A stretch of DNA of 64,000 nt from Actibacterium sp. 188UL27-1 (GTDB lineage Bacteria; Pseudomonadota; Alphaproteobacteria; Rhodobacterales; Rhodobacteraceae). Shown here in pieces: positions 31,784 through 40,767 of this stretch. The translations under genes and the position numbers were made by a program. Under the pieces are notes generated by a model that made no database searches, was not told the origin of the DNA, and was given only the letters and a program-made list of their open reading frames with translations. Where the stretch lies: assembly GCF_016901225.1 (NCBI RefSeq), contig NZ_JAFEUL010000002.1, positions 372,001-436,000 on the forward strand, in the 5' to 3' direction. Numbering within the stretch: position 1 is the first letter of the stretch; each line of letters starts with the position of its first letter.

Positions 31784-32515
31784 ATGAAACACCTGATCCT
31801 TGCGCCGCTTGTTCTTGTTATGACTGCCGTAACAGTTTTGGCGCAGGAGACGTTGTCCGTCCCGCCCGAGATGATCGAAAGCGGATTTACCAAACACATC
31901 CTGCCCCGGTTCAAGTTCAAGCACCGCATCGTATTGAAGCCTGTGACGGGGAAGGCGCCCTTGGCCCTGACGACTGTCGCCACGGGCACGCGGGTGTTCG
32001 ATGCCGCCGATGGCACAGCCTATTCGCTGACCGGGCAGGGGACTGCCCATGATACGTTCCGCGACTGGCTCAAAAGCACGCCGGGCCTGGCCGCTGTGAC
32101 CAGTTTCCAGATCGCAGGACAGCCGCAATATGCCGCGCCCAGCAAAAAGGTGGTGGTTGTCGCGCCGACACCGGTGGAGGGTGATGCCCAGCTTGGCGCG
32201 CGATTGTCGCTGGTCCATTGCGGGCGCTGTCACGTTGTGGATGACCGCAACCGGATGGGCGGCATTGGCTCGACCCCGTCCTTTGCGGCATTGCGCGGGC
32301 GACCGGGCTGGCAGGACCTGTTTCTGGCATTTTGGAGCGCGAACCCACATCCGTCTTTCACTCAGGTCCCAGGCGTGACCGAACCCTTTGGCACTGATCG
32401 CCCGACCCATATCGCTCCGGTTGAGATCACGCTGGAGGAGATCGAGGCCATCACTGCTTTTGTCGGCGGGCTTCAGGCAAAGGATTTGGGTCGGCCTGTA
32501 AGGTCTTCGAACTAA
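31784..32515 (+). CDS. Exported single-haem c-type cytochrome-like protein
   Basis: A 243-residue protein with a Sec signal peptide (cleavage after VLA, near residue 20) and one haem-c motif, C146-G-R-C149-H150, preceded by a 120-residue N-terminal part of unknown fold. A methionine at about 158 (NRMGG) or one further on could be the sixth ligand. It is transcribed away from mrp, with 56 bases between the starts, and converges on the ferredoxin-like gene. It is a candidate periplasmic electron acceptor for the formate dehydrogenase in this cluster; that partnership is inferred from position only. Confidence 0.75.
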   Translation: MKHLILAPLVLVMTAVTVLAQETLSVPPEMIESGFTKHILPRFKFKHRIVLKPVTGKAPLALTTVATGTRVFDAADGTAYSLTGQGTAHDTFRDWLKSTPGLAAVTSFQIAGQPQYAAPSKKVVVVAPTPVEGDAQLGARLSLVHCGRCHVVDDRNRMGGIGSTPSFAALRGRPGWQDLFLAFWSANPHPSFTQVPGVTEPFGTDRPTHIAPVEITLEEIEAITAFVGGLQAKDLGRPVRSSN

Positions 32516-32625
32516 ATACTTTATCATCGTGACTTGATCCGTCCAGAGAGGTCGCCAGGCGGTATGTTTGACAGGCGCCCTGCGCAAACCTTCCGCGTTG
32601 ACTGACCTGAGTATCAAGGACGGGA

Positions 32626-34581
32626 TCAATTCAGTTTGCCCGGATCATCCGCGGTACGGATCGGGGGCCGGTCTGCCCCCCGGAACGGTGAGTCCTTCTG
32701 GTGGTACTGCGCATTCACCCGGCAATCGTCGCACATCTGGATCAGGCGGATATTGTCCGAGCCCTGGAACATCCAATGCTTGCCGTCCAGCTTCTCGGCG
32801 ATCTTCTCGATCGTAGATTTCACCCCAAAAAGCTTGCCGCATTCAACGCAGGCAAAGGGTTCTTCCTCATGCAGGATCCGGCGCTCCAGCGCCGCCTTGC
32901 CAAGCTGCATTTGTGGCGCAAGCGTTATGGCGGTTTCCGGGCAGGTGCTGGCACAGATCCCGCATTGCAAACAGGCGCTTTCCTGAAAGTTCACCTGGGG
33001 TGCGTCGGGATTGTCGCCCAACGCCCCGACCGGACAAAGGGAGACGCAGGCCAGGCACAACGTACAGGCCTCTTTATCGATCACCACAGCACCGTAGGGC
33101 GCGCCCGCGGGCAGGGGCAGCACGCTATCCGCATCGGTGGCTAGGGCCGTGGCGGTCAGTCGCGCGACCTCCCGCCGGCTGCCAAGGGGCAGGACGGGAT
33201 CGCTGGTCAACGCGCCGGGGCCTGTCCCGTATAGCGCCTCTTCCAAGGCGTCGGGGTCCTCCGACGCCAGCAATCCGATGCGGCCGGGCTGATCTGCGGA
33301 TAGGGCATTGGCCAGGCTAATCTGCTCTGCGATCACGCCTTGATCGGCGCGCGGACCAGCCAGCACCAGCGCCTCGGCAAAGCCAACGCCCAAGGCGGCC
33401 AACAGCTCTGAATGGCCCACCATTTCGGTGTTCTCGACCTCAACCGGGATCACATCAGCCGGCAATCCACGCCCAAGGCGAGCGGACAGGCGGAACATTT
33501 CTCCGCCATGGTCGGCATCATGGAACAGGGCGCGTGGGGCCGCACCACCCGCATTGCGATAGGCGCTGGCGAGTGTCCGCAATCGGTTGAACAGATGGGC
33601 CACGGGCGGCGTGTCATAGCTGGCCGCCCCGGACGGGCAGACGGCAGCACAGGCGCCGCAGCCCGCGCAGATGTCAGGGTCAATCGCCACATGATCCCCG
33701 GCGGGCAGGATGGCACCGGTTGGGCAGACGGTCAGGCACCGGTCGCAGCCCTGCTGACTGGCGCGGGAATGGGCGCAGATATGGGGGTCAAACCGGATAT
33801 GCAGGGGCTTTTCGAACGTGCCCACCAGATCGGTCGCGGCACGGATCAAGCGTTCGACCGCCAGCGGATCACCGGGATCGGCTCTTAGATATCCATCGCG
33901 CTTCTCGGGGGTGGGGAACAGGGGCGTGCCGCCGCGCAGATCCACGATGACGTCGCAATCGGAGGCTGCGCCATCTCGGGGTACTGCAAATCCCAGCGCT
34001 CCGCGGCCCGCCGGGACCAGGGGCGCAAAACCGTCGATCATGACCTTGAACCGGCCCAGGGTTCCGCTGGCCTGCCGCAACCGGCCCGTGATGAGGTCAA
34101 AGCCCTCGGGCGGCAAAACATCCGATGGCGGCTTTGCCAGGATACAGGTCACCGGCAGGCTTTCTCCCAGCCGCGCCGCGGCGGCCAGTGCAACATCACC
34201 TTCGCCCAGAACCAGCGTCACACCCTCTGACACGATGTCTTTTACCGGGATCGCAGGCACATCCATGGCCGCCTCTGCCAGCAACGCGGCTTGTTTTGCA
34301 AAGGCCGCGCCATCGGCCGTCCAGCCCGCGCGGTCCCGGATATCGGCTGTCACCACGGGAGTGTCGCCTGCCATCTCGACAAACAGATCGGCCATCTGGC
34401 CGCAGGCGATCAGCGTGGTGCCGTCAGCGGCCAGGCTGCGCTCTGCCACATCCAGGTCACCCATGCAGGCGGCTTCGCAGGTCGAAACCTCGGCGCCGGG
34501 CAGGGCGAGGGCGGCGCTTTCGGCATCCACCTGTTGGCTGCCCGCGCAATTGCACAGCACGGCGCGTGCGATTTTGACCAT
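32626..34581 (-). CDS. Multi-cluster 4Fe-4S ferredoxin-like protein of the formate dehydrogenase cluster
   Basis: A 651-residue cytoplasmic protein. Four ferredoxin-type motifs are visible in two pairs: CDRCLTVCP and CAGCGACAAVCP near residues 280-320, and CTLCLACVSLCP and CLQCGICASTCP near 512-555. The C-terminus has further Cys pairs (CVEC, CDDC), and the N-terminus has CNCAG and CEAACMG. Proteins of this type sit next to DUF3305, DUF3306 and TorD genes in many alphaproteobacterial formate dehydrogenase loci. It probably moves electrons to or from the enzyme or aids its assembly. It diverges from the DUF3305 gene across 118 bases. Confidence 0.82.
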   Translation of the reverse strand: MVKIARAVLCNCAGSQQVDAESAALALPGAEVSTCEAACMGDLDVAERSLAADGTTLIACGQMADLFVEMAGDTPVVTADIRDRAGWTADGAAFAKQAALLAEAAMDVPAIPVKDIVSEGVTLVLGEGDVALAAAARLGESLPVTCILAKPPSDVLPPEGFDLITGRLRQASGTLGRFKVMIDGFAPLVPAGRGALGFAVPRDGAASDCDVIVDLRGGTPLFPTPEKRDGYLRADPGDPLAVERLIRAATDLVGTFEKPLHIRFDPHICAHSRASQQGCDRCLTVCPTGAILPAGDHVAIDPDICAGCGACAAVCPSGAASYDTPPVAHLFNRLRTLASAYRNAGGAAPRALFHDADHGGEMFRLSARLGRGLPADVIPVEVENTEMVGHSELLAALGVGFAEALVLAGPRADQGVIAEQISLANALSADQPGRIGLLASEDPDALEEALYGTGPGALTSDPVLPLGSRREVARLTATALATDADSVLPLPAGAPYGAVVIDKEACTLCLACVSLCPVGALGDNPDAPQVNFQESACLQCGICASTCPETAITLAPQMQLGKAALERRILHEEEPFACVECGKLFGVKSTIEKIAEKLDGKHWMFQGSDNIRLIQMCDDCRVNAQYHQKDSPFRGADRPPIRTADDPGKLN

Positions 34582-34699
34582 GTTTCCTCCCCTTGCTGGA
34601 CCCGTATGTTACGAATCTGGCGTGGCGCGCATATTGATCGCAACTTTTGACAATCGCAAACGCTCCGCCCATCTTGCCCCCAATCGTGAGGAGCACATC

Positions 34700-35257
34700 T
34701 TGGACAAAACAGCCACTCTTCCGCTGGGCATCGTTCTGCAACGCCGTCCCGGTGTCACCCGCTGGGTCAAGTGGCACTGGCGCGCCGCTGCCGTCTTGCC
34801 CGGTGCGGGGCCTGCCGCTTGGCATCTGCTGCGCCAGGACGGCGATGTGACCGAATACCACGCCTGCACCCTGCCATTGGAGTTGCACCGGACCGAGGTG
34901 GAGGCCTACCGCATCTCCCTCACGATGGAACCGCCCAGCCTGTTTGTCATCCTGCGTGACAGCGGCGATGCCGACTATCCGCTCAAGGTTCACTCCGTCA
35001 CAGCCTCGGCCTACGAGGCGCAGGATTACATGGATAGCGGGGAGGAGCAGGTGGAAAAAGTCCCCATGCCGGACGGCTTGATTGCCTGGATTCGCGATTT
35101 TTCAGACGCCCATGCGCGGGACGAGCCGTTCAAGAAACGCAAGCGCGACAAGAAACGTATCGATCTGGTGGAGGATGGCATTGGCGATGTCCGCATTCGC
35201 CAAACCGCCGATGTCTACCGCGCGCCCTCACAAACCAAACCGAACGGCAAGGCATGA
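34700..35257 (+). CDS. DUF3305 protein, formate dehydrogenase accessory
   Basis: A 185-residue cytoplasmic protein of the DUF3305 family, recognised by LPLGIVLQRRPGVTRW followed by KWHWRAAAVLPGAG and a C-terminal basic stretch (FKKRKRDKKRID). The TTG at 34700 is the chosen start because GAGGAG ends six bases before it and DUF3305 begins just after; the frame is open much further upstream but over the divergent gene. It is the first gene of the formate dehydrogenase operon and overlaps the DUF3306 gene by ATGA. The family co-occurs with tungsten/molybdenum formate dehydrogenases; its function is unknown. Confidence 0.82.
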   Translation: MDKTATLPLGIVLQRRPGVTRWVKWHWRAAAVLPGAGPAAWHLLRQDGDVTEYHACTLPLELHRTEVEAYRISLTMEPPSLFVILRDSGDADYPLKVHSVTASAYEAQDYMDSGEEQVEKVPMPDGLIAWIRDFSDAHARDEPFKKRKRDKKRIDLVEDGIGDVRIRQTADVYRAPSQTKPNGKA

Positions 35258-35769
35258 GCGATCAACATCCCTCCGACCGGGATCAGGATCCCGAAACGGC
35301 GCAAGCCACGTATCTGGCCGAACATGACCTTGCTGACCCCGATACGCTGAAACCGGGTGATGACTTTCGCGCTTATCTAAAGGATGGCGTGCCCGATCTG
35401 CTGCGCCGCCGGGCCTTGCGGGCCCTGTGGCGGTCCAACCCGATCTTGGCCAATGTCGATGGTTTGGTCGATTATGGCGAGGATTTCACGGATGCCGCCA
35501 TGGTTCCTGATATTCTGGCCACGGTCTACAAGGTCGGCAAGGGCATGGTCGATCAAAGCCTGAAAGCCGATGAGGAAGACCCCGCCGAACAGGACGTGGC
35601 AGATATACCTCTCGACATCCCCGACCTTGGTCGTAGTCCCGAGGTCTCATTATTGGCCGAAAATGCTGAAATCGCCCCTGCCAAATCGCCAGAAAATGAC
35701 ATGATATCAGAGGGTTCAGTACCGCAAGCGCCACCTGCAAAGCGCATGCAATTCCGATTTGAAAGCTAA
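35254..35769 (+). CDS. DUF3306 protein, formate dehydrogenase accessory
   Basis: A 171-residue protein of the DUF3306 family. The conserved core is FRAYLKDGVPDLLRRRALRALW followed by the NVDGLVDYGEDF segment, and the C-terminal third is acidic and proline-rich, probably disordered. It overlaps DUF3305 and lies 84 bases before the TorD chaperone gene. Like its partner it is known mainly from its genomic link to formate dehydrogenases. Confidence 0.82.
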   Translation: MSDQHPSDRDQDPETAQATYLAEHDLADPDTLKPGDDFRAYLKDGVPDLLRRRALRALWRSNPILANVDGLVDYGEDFTDAAMVPDILATVYKVGKGMVDQSLKADEEDPAEQDVADIPLDIPDLGRSPEVSLLAENAEIAPAKSPENDMISEGSVPQAPPAKRMQFRFES

Positions 35770-35853
35770 GGTATGTGCGACCAAAAAGGAATTGCCACTT
35801 CGCGAAGCGTCCTCATAACGTGCCGCTATGGTATGCGATAGACGACCGAACAT

Positions 35854-36465
35854 ATGACCAAAGCCGCCGCAGCAGACGCCACGGCCGTAACTGATGAAGA
35901 CCGGTTGCGCGCAGATTTTTATGTGTTGCTGTCACTGCTACTGACCAAAGCGCCGGATCAGGCGATGCTCGATCAGATTGCCGCCCTTGATGGGGACAAA
36001 TCTGAGTTGGGGCAGGGCATCGCTTTGCTTGCGCACCTTGCCGCATCCTTCACGCCAGACGACGCCGCCCGCGAATACAACGCCCTGTTTATCGGGTTGG
36101 GTCGGGGCGAATTGCTCCCCTATGCCAGCTACTACCTGACCGGTTTTTTGAATGAAAAGCCGCTGGCTTTGTTGCGTGATCACATGGCGAAACTGGGTTT
36201 GGAGCGCGATCCGCAAGTCAAGGAACCCGAAGATCACATCGCCGCCTTGTGTGAGATGATGGCGGGTTTGATCACAGGTGACCTTGGTGTGTCGTTGGAT
36301 GTCGCCGACCAGCACGCTTTTTTCAACACGCATCTGGCCACGTGGGCCGGGCATTTTTTCACCGACCTCGAAGGGGCGAAGGGGGCCAAGTTGTATGCGC
36401 CCGTCGGCACTATCGGTCGGCTGTTTATCGAAATCGAAATCGAAGCATTCAGATTGGACGGCTAA
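35854..36465 (+). CDS. TorD-family molecular chaperone
   Basis: A 203-residue all-helical chaperone that binds the Tat signal of a molybdoenzyme and proofreads cofactor loading before export. The TorD hallmark is REYNALFIGLGRGELLPYAS followed by YYLTGFLNEKPL (about residues 70-105), and the acidic DHIAALCEMMAGLI stretch follows near 127. Its client is almost certainly the FdhA protein encoded at 36776, which carries a twin-arginine signal. No strong ribosome binding site precedes the ATG. Confidence 0.88.
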   Translation: MTKAAAADATAVTDEDRLRADFYVLLSLLLTKAPDQAMLDQIAALDGDKSELGQGIALLAHLAASFTPDDAAREYNALFIGLGRGELLPYASYYLTGFLNEKPLALLRDHMAKLGLERDPQVKEPEDHIAALCEMMAGLITGDLGVSLDVADQHAFFNTHLATWAGHFFTDLEGAKGAKLYAPVGTIGRLFIEIEIEAFRLDG

Positions 36466-36499
36466 GGCATGTGCCTTAGCAAAAGGGAAGGACACGACA

Positions 36500-36685
36500 G
36501 TGGAAACCAAATCAAAAGGCGAAAGCCGCCGGGGCTTCCTGAAATTGGCAGGCACGTCAGCGCCCGCCGCGGTTGCCTTGGCTGTCACTGGCACGTCGGC
36601 TAGGGCCGATACCGCTGTTGAGGCTGGCGAGGGGATGGTGAAAACCGACCACGTCAAAAAGTACCTTGAAAGCGCCCGGTTTTAA
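36500..36685 (+). CDS. Small twin-arginine-signal protein of the formate dehydrogenase region
   Basis: A 61-residue protein consisting of a Tat signal (ESRRGFLKLAGTSAPAAVAL) and a short tail ending in KYLESARF. Such proteins are known as formate dehydrogenase region TAT target proteins. The GTG at 36500 follows GGAAGGA; the frame is open further upstream inside torD. Its function is unknown; it may piggyback on the enzyme or on TorD during export. Confidence 0.85.
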   Translation: METKSKGESRRGFLKLAGTSAPAAVALAVTGTSARADTAVEAGEGMVKTDHVKKYLESARF

Positions 36686-36775
36686 GACCGGTCAAACCTG
36701 ACTGTAATCCGCGCCGAAGCGCAGGTTACCCGACATGATCTGATGGGGCCCCCAGGGCTCATAGGGAGGGATAAG

Positions 36776-39667
36776 ATGCTCAGGAAAAAGGCCACCGGGT
36801 CTGTCAACGGTTGCAGCAGCAGTGCAGCGCGCCACCACACCGCCACTACCAAGGTTGATCGCCGCAGCTTCTTGCGCGGTTCGGGTCTGGCCATTGGTGG
36901 TCTGGCCGCTATCACCGCCACGGGCGGCCGTGTCACGCGCGCCAATGCCCAGGCCGCGGCCAAGGCACCGGTGGAGATCCGCAAATCGGTCTGTACCCAC
37001 TGTTCCGTTGGTTGTACCGTCCTGGCAGAGGTCTCGAACGGTGTTTGGACCGGTCAGGAGCCCGCTTGGGATAGTCCCTTCAACCTCGGTGCCCATTGCG
37101 CCAAAGGGGCTGCCGTCCGCGAACATGCCCATGGCGAGCGCCGCCTGAAATACCCGATGAAGCTGGAAGGCGGCGAATGGAAGCGCGTCAGCTGGGACGA
37201 GGCCATCGACGCGGTCGGTGACAAGATGATGCAGATCCGTGAGGAAAGCGGACCTGACAGCGTCTACTGGCTGGGCTCCGCCAAGCATAATAACGAACAG
37301 GCGTACCTATTCCGCAAATTCGCGGGCTACTGGGGCACCAACAACGTCGACCACCAGGCCCGGATCTGCCATTCGACGACAGTGGCCGGGGTGGCCAATA
37401 CATGGGGCTACGGCGCCATGACCAACAGCTACAACGACATCCATAACAGCCGCGCGATCTTTATCATCGGCGGCAACCCGGCCGAGGCGCATCCCGTTTC
37501 GCTGCTGCATCTGCTGCGCGCGAAAGAACAGAACAATGCCCCCGTCATTGTTTGTGACCCGCGCTTTACCCGCACCGCCGCCCATGCCGATGAATATGTC
37601 CGCATGCGGCCCGGCTCTGACGTCGCGCTGGTTTGGGGCATCCTGTGGCACATCTTCGAGAATGGGTGGGAGGATAAGGAATTTATCCGCACCCGGGTCT
37701 GGGGCATGGATCAGATCCAGGCCGAGGTCGCTAAATGGACCCCCGAAGAGGTCGAGCGTGTCACCGACGTCCCCGGCAGCCAGCTGGAACGCGTGGCCCG
37801 CACCCTGGCCAATAACCGCCCCGGTACCGTGATCTGGTGCATGGGCGGCACCCAGCACACCAACGGCAACAACAACACCCGCGCCTATTGCGTGTTGCAG
37901 CTTGCCCTTGGCAACATGGGCACATCGGGCGGCGGCACCAACATCTTTCGCGGCCACGACAACGTACAGGGTGCGACCGACCTTGGCGTCCTGTCGCACA
38001 CCCTGCCGGGCTATTATGGCCTGAAAGAGGGTTCCTGGGCCCATTGGGCGCGCGTCTGGGGCGAGGATATCGATTGGCTCAAGGGCCAGTTCGCCGAAGG
38101 GCCAGAGGTGGACGGCAAAGCCACATCCCTGATGAATTCCACCGGTATCCCGGTCAGCCGCTGGATCGACGGTGTGCTGGAGAACAAGGACAACATGGAT
38201 CAGCCGGACAATGTCCGCGCCATGGTTCTGTGGGGCCACGCCCCCAACTCCCAGACCCGCATGACGGATATGAAGGAAGCGATGGAAAAGCTCGACCTGA
38301 TGGTCGTGATCGATCCCTATCCGACGGTTTCCGCCGTCCTCAGCGACCGCACCGATGGCGTTTACCTGCTGCCGGCCTCGACCCAGTTCGAGACGTCAGG
38401 CTCGGTCACGGCCTCCAACCGCTCCATCCAATGGCGCGAACAGGTGGTCGACCCGCTGTTTGAATCGCTGCCTGATCACATCATCATCGCCAAATTTGCG
38501 GAGAAGTTCGGCTTTGCCGACCGCCTCTTCCGCAATATCGACGTGGTCGATGGTGAACCGGTCATCGAAGATATCACCCGCGAGTTCAACAGCGGCATGT
38601 GGACCGTCGGCTATACCGGCCAGTCGCCTGAGCGCATCAAGCTTCACATGGCCAACCAGCACACATTTGATCGCACGACGCTACAGGCTGTGGGTGGCCC
38701 TGCCGATGGCGACTATTACGGCATGCCGTGGCCGTGCTGGGGCACGCCCGAGATGAATCATCCCGGCACGCCAAACCTGTACGACATGTCCAAACCTGTC
38801 TCCAAAGGCGGTCTGACCTTCCGGGCCCGCTTTGGTGTAGAACATGAAGGCGACAATCTGCTGGCCGAAGGGGTCTATTCCCAGGGCTCTGAAATTCAGG
38901 ATGGCTACCCTGAATTCACCATGGCCATGCTCAAGGAGTTGGGTTGGGATGGCGACCTGACGGATGACGAGCGCAGCGCGATCGAGGGCGTCGCAGGTGA
39001 CAAGACCAACTGGAAAACCGATCTGTCCGGCGGTATCCAACGGGTGGCGATTCAGCATGAATGCGCGCCCTTCGGCAATGCCAAGGCCCGCGCCGTGGTT
39101 TGGACCTTCCCCGACCCCGTACCTCTCCACCGCGAGGCGCTCTATACCAGCCGTCGCGATCTGGTTGAGGATTATCCGACCTACGAGGACCGGCAGTTTT
39201 ACCGCCTGCCAACGCTCTATGCGTCGATCCAGAAACAGGACTTTTCCAAGGATTATCCGATCATCCTCACGTCGGGTCGCCTGGTGGAATACGAAGGCGG
39301 TGGGGATGAAACCCGCTCCAACCCTTGGCTCGCCGAACTGCAGCAAGACATGTTCGTCGAGATCAATCCGCGGGATGCCAACAATCTGGGCCTCCGCGAT
39401 GGATCCCAGGTTTGGGTCGAAGGGCCCGAAGGCGGCAAGGTCAAGGTCATGGCCATGCTCACCAATCGCGTCGGTGAGGGCGTGGCCTTCATGCCATTCC
39501 ACTTCGGGGGGCATTTCCAGGGTGCGGATCTGAGGGACAAATACCCCGAAGGCGCTGACCCCTATGTACTGGGCGAATCCACGAACACTGCGCAGACCTA
39601 TGGCTACGACTCGGTGACCCAGATGCAGGAAACCAAAGCCACCCTCTGCAAGATCACAGCGGCTTAA
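36776..39667 (+). CDS. fdhA: Formate dehydrogenase catalytic subunit, Tat-exported
   Basis: The molybdenum/tungsten bis-MGD subunit of a periplasmic formate dehydrogenase, about 963 residues. A twin-arginine signal (DRRSFLRGSGLAIGG) sits at residues 28-42. The N-terminal [4Fe-4S] cluster ligands are C73, C76, C80 and C108. The metal-binding residue is cysteine, C198 followed by H199 in RICHSTTVAG, where E. coli FdnG has selenocysteine, so no SECIS element is needed. The C-terminal MopB domain ends with VMAMLTNRVGEGVAFMPFH. The ATG at 36776, eleven codons into the longest frame, follows GGGAGGG. It oxidises formate to CO2 and passes electrons to the FdhB protein. Confidence 0.93.
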   Translation: MLRKKATGSVNGCSSSAARHHTATTKVDRRSFLRGSGLAIGGLAAITATGGRVTRANAQAAAKAPVEIRKSVCTHCSVGCTVLAEVSNGVWTGQEPAWDSPFNLGAHCAKGAAVREHAHGERRLKYPMKLEGGEWKRVSWDEAIDAVGDKMMQIREESGPDSVYWLGSAKHNNEQAYLFRKFAGYWGTNNVDHQARICHSTTVAGVANTWGYGAMTNSYNDIHNSRAIFIIGGNPAEAHPVSLLHLLRAKEQNNAPVIVCDPRFTRTAAHADEYVRMRPGSDVALVWGILWHIFENGWEDKEFIRTRVWGMDQIQAEVAKWTPEEVERVTDVPGSQLERVARTLANNRPGTVIWCMGGTQHTNGNNNTRAYCVLQLALGNMGTSGGGTNIFRGHDNVQGATDLGVLSHTLPGYYGLKEGSWAHWARVWGEDIDWLKGQFAEGPEVDGKATSLMNSTGIPVSRWIDGVLENKDNMDQPDNVRAMVLWGHAPNSQTRMTDMKEAMEKLDLMVVIDPYPTVSAVLSDRTDGVYLLPASTQFETSGSVTASNRSIQWREQVVDPLFESLPDHIIIAKFAEKFGFADRLFRNIDVVDGEPVIEDITREFNSGMWTVGYTGQSPERIKLHMANQHTFDRTTLQAVGGPADGDYYGMPWPCWGTPEMNHPGTPNLYDMSKPVSKGGLTFRARFGVEHEGDNLLAEGVYSQGSEIQDGYPEFTMAMLKELGWDGDLTDDERSAIEGVAGDKTNWKTDLSGGIQRVAIQHECAPFGNAKARAVVWTFPDPVPLHREALYTSRRDLVEDYPTYEDRQFYRLPTLYASIQKQDFSKDYPIILTSGRLVEYEGGGDETRSNPWLAELQQDMFVEINPRDANNLGLRDGSQVWVEGPEGGKVKVMAMLTNRVGEGVAFMPFHFGGHFQGADLRDKYPEGADPYVLGESTNTAQTYGYDSVTQMQETKATLCKITAA

Positions 39668-39678
39668 GGAGAAAAATC

Positions 39679-40272
39679 ATGGCAAGAGCGAAATTTCTCT
39701 GCGACGCCGAACGCTGCATCGAATGCAATGCCTGCGTGACCGCTTGTAAGAACGAACACGAAGTGCCTTGGGGCATCAACCGTCGCCGCGTGGTGACCAT
39801 CAATGATGGTTCTCCGGGTGAACGTTCCATCTCGGTCGCATGCATGCACTGTTCCGACGCGCCCTGCATGGCCGTCTGCCCAGTGGATTGCTTCTACCAG
39901 AACGAAGAAGGCGTGGTCCTGCACTCCAAGGACCTCTGCATTGGCTGTGGTTACTGCTTCTACGCGTGTCCCTTCGGCGCGCCGCAATATCCGCAGGCGG
40001 GCAACTTTGGCAGCCGGGGCAAGATGGACAAATGCACCTTCTGCAATGGTGGACCCGAGGAAACCCACTCTACCGCCGAGTTCGCCAAATACGGTCGTAA
40101 CCGTATCGCCGAAGGCAAGCTGCCTATCTGCGCCGAGATGTGTTCGACCAAGGCGTTGCTGGCTGGTGACGGGGACGATGTCAGCGACATCTACCGCGAA
40201 CGCGTCGTCGCCCGCGGCTTTGGCTCCGGCGCCTGGGGCTGGGGTACCGCCTACGGCCAAAAAGGCGGCTAA
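39679..40272 (+). CDS. fdh3B: Formate dehydrogenase iron-sulfur subunit (Fdh3B type)
   Basis: A 197-residue ferredoxin-type subunit with ligands for four [4Fe-4S] clusters: CIECNACVTAC, CMHCSDAPCMAVCP, CIGCGYCFYACP and the CTFC...CAEMC pair. It lacks the C-terminal membrane helix of E. coli FdnH, as expected of Fdh3B, and rides to the periplasm with FdhA. A strong ribosome binding site (AAGGAG) precedes the ATG, 11 bases after the fdhA stop. The cytochrome b gamma subunit that usually comes next in Rhodobacterales is absent, so the membrane partner must be elsewhere or replaced. Confidence 0.92.
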   Translation: MARAKFLCDAERCIECNACVTACKNEHEVPWGINRRRVVTINDGSPGERSISVACMHCSDAPCMAVCPVDCFYQNEEGVVLHSKDLCIGCGYCFYACPFGAPQYPQAGNFGSRGKMDKCTFCNGGPEETHSTAEFAKYGRNRIAEGKLPICAEMCSTKALLAGDGDDVSDIYRERVVARGFGSGAWGWGTAYGQKGG

Positions 40273-40338
40273 GCCAGGCTAAAGAAACCAGGGGGCGATG
40301 GATGCCTAACCACCCCCCCCCGGACCCGAGACCAAACA

Positions 40339-40447
40339 CCTGGAGCGTCTGACGAATTACCTGAAACACTACGCATCACGTAACGCGTTGAAATCTGTGG
40401 TTTCAGGCAGTGTCACGTGACACAGGTTTCTTGCATGACGCTCTAGG
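40339..40447. repeat. Structured, repeat-like element with nested inverted repeats
   Basis: Outer arms CCTGGAGCGTC (40339-40349) and GACGCTCTAGG (40437-40447) pair over 11 bases with one G-T. Inside are CCTGAAAC (40360-40367) with GTTTCAGG (40400-40407), and a perfect 14-base palindrome GTGTCACGTGACAC (40410-40423). The size and ends suggest a miniature repeat element or a structured RNA. No second copy was found in this window. Confidence 0.45.
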
Positions 40448-40548
40448 CTCCCAGATGAGTTCTGGGTCGCCTGCCGGACAAAGCACCGACAAACCCACCA
40501 GTCCCGTATCGGTGACCGAACCTACCCGCGCGGCTTATTTCTCGTGTT

Positions 40549-40767
40549 TCAGATACCCGAGCGGATCATATCTCGGATCTTCACGGCTTTCTCAAAATGG
40601 TCCAATCCATGTTTTTTGATCCACCACTCAGCCGCTTCCATCAGCAAAGCGGGGTCATCATTCTTGTTTGCAAAAAATGCATAGAATGAGAGGCCTTCGG
40701 CTTCACCTTTCTTGGCAATCTTATCATTGCAGACAGCAATAGCCTTGGCTCTCAGACTTGACCGCAC
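40549..40767 (-). CDS. Small conserved protein (DUF6500-like)
   Basis: A 72-residue, charged, helical protein without signal peptide. It contains GLSFYAFFANKNDDPALLMEAAEWWI and ends with KAVKIRDMI; this pattern I associate with the small Rhodobacterales family DUF6500, from memory. The gene stands alone in an AT-richer stretch between the formate dehydrogenase operon and tRNA-Glu. Function unknown. No strong ribosome binding site is seen before the ATG at 40767. Confidence 0.65.
   Translation of the reverse strand: MRSSLRAKAIAVCNDKIAKKGEAEGLSFYAFFANKNDDPALLMEAAEWWIKKHGLDHFEKAVKIRDMIRSGI

Noticed and set aside
33818-34699. Long upstream extension of the DUF3305 frame
   Set aside because: It is antisense to the ferredoxin-like gene; the family core starts just after the TTG at 34700, which has a good ribosome binding site.
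36776-39667. Selenocysteine in the formate dehydrogenase catalytic subunit
   Set aside because: The codon at the metal-ligand position (residue 198) reads cysteine and there is no in-frame TGA, so a standard Cys enzyme is encoded.
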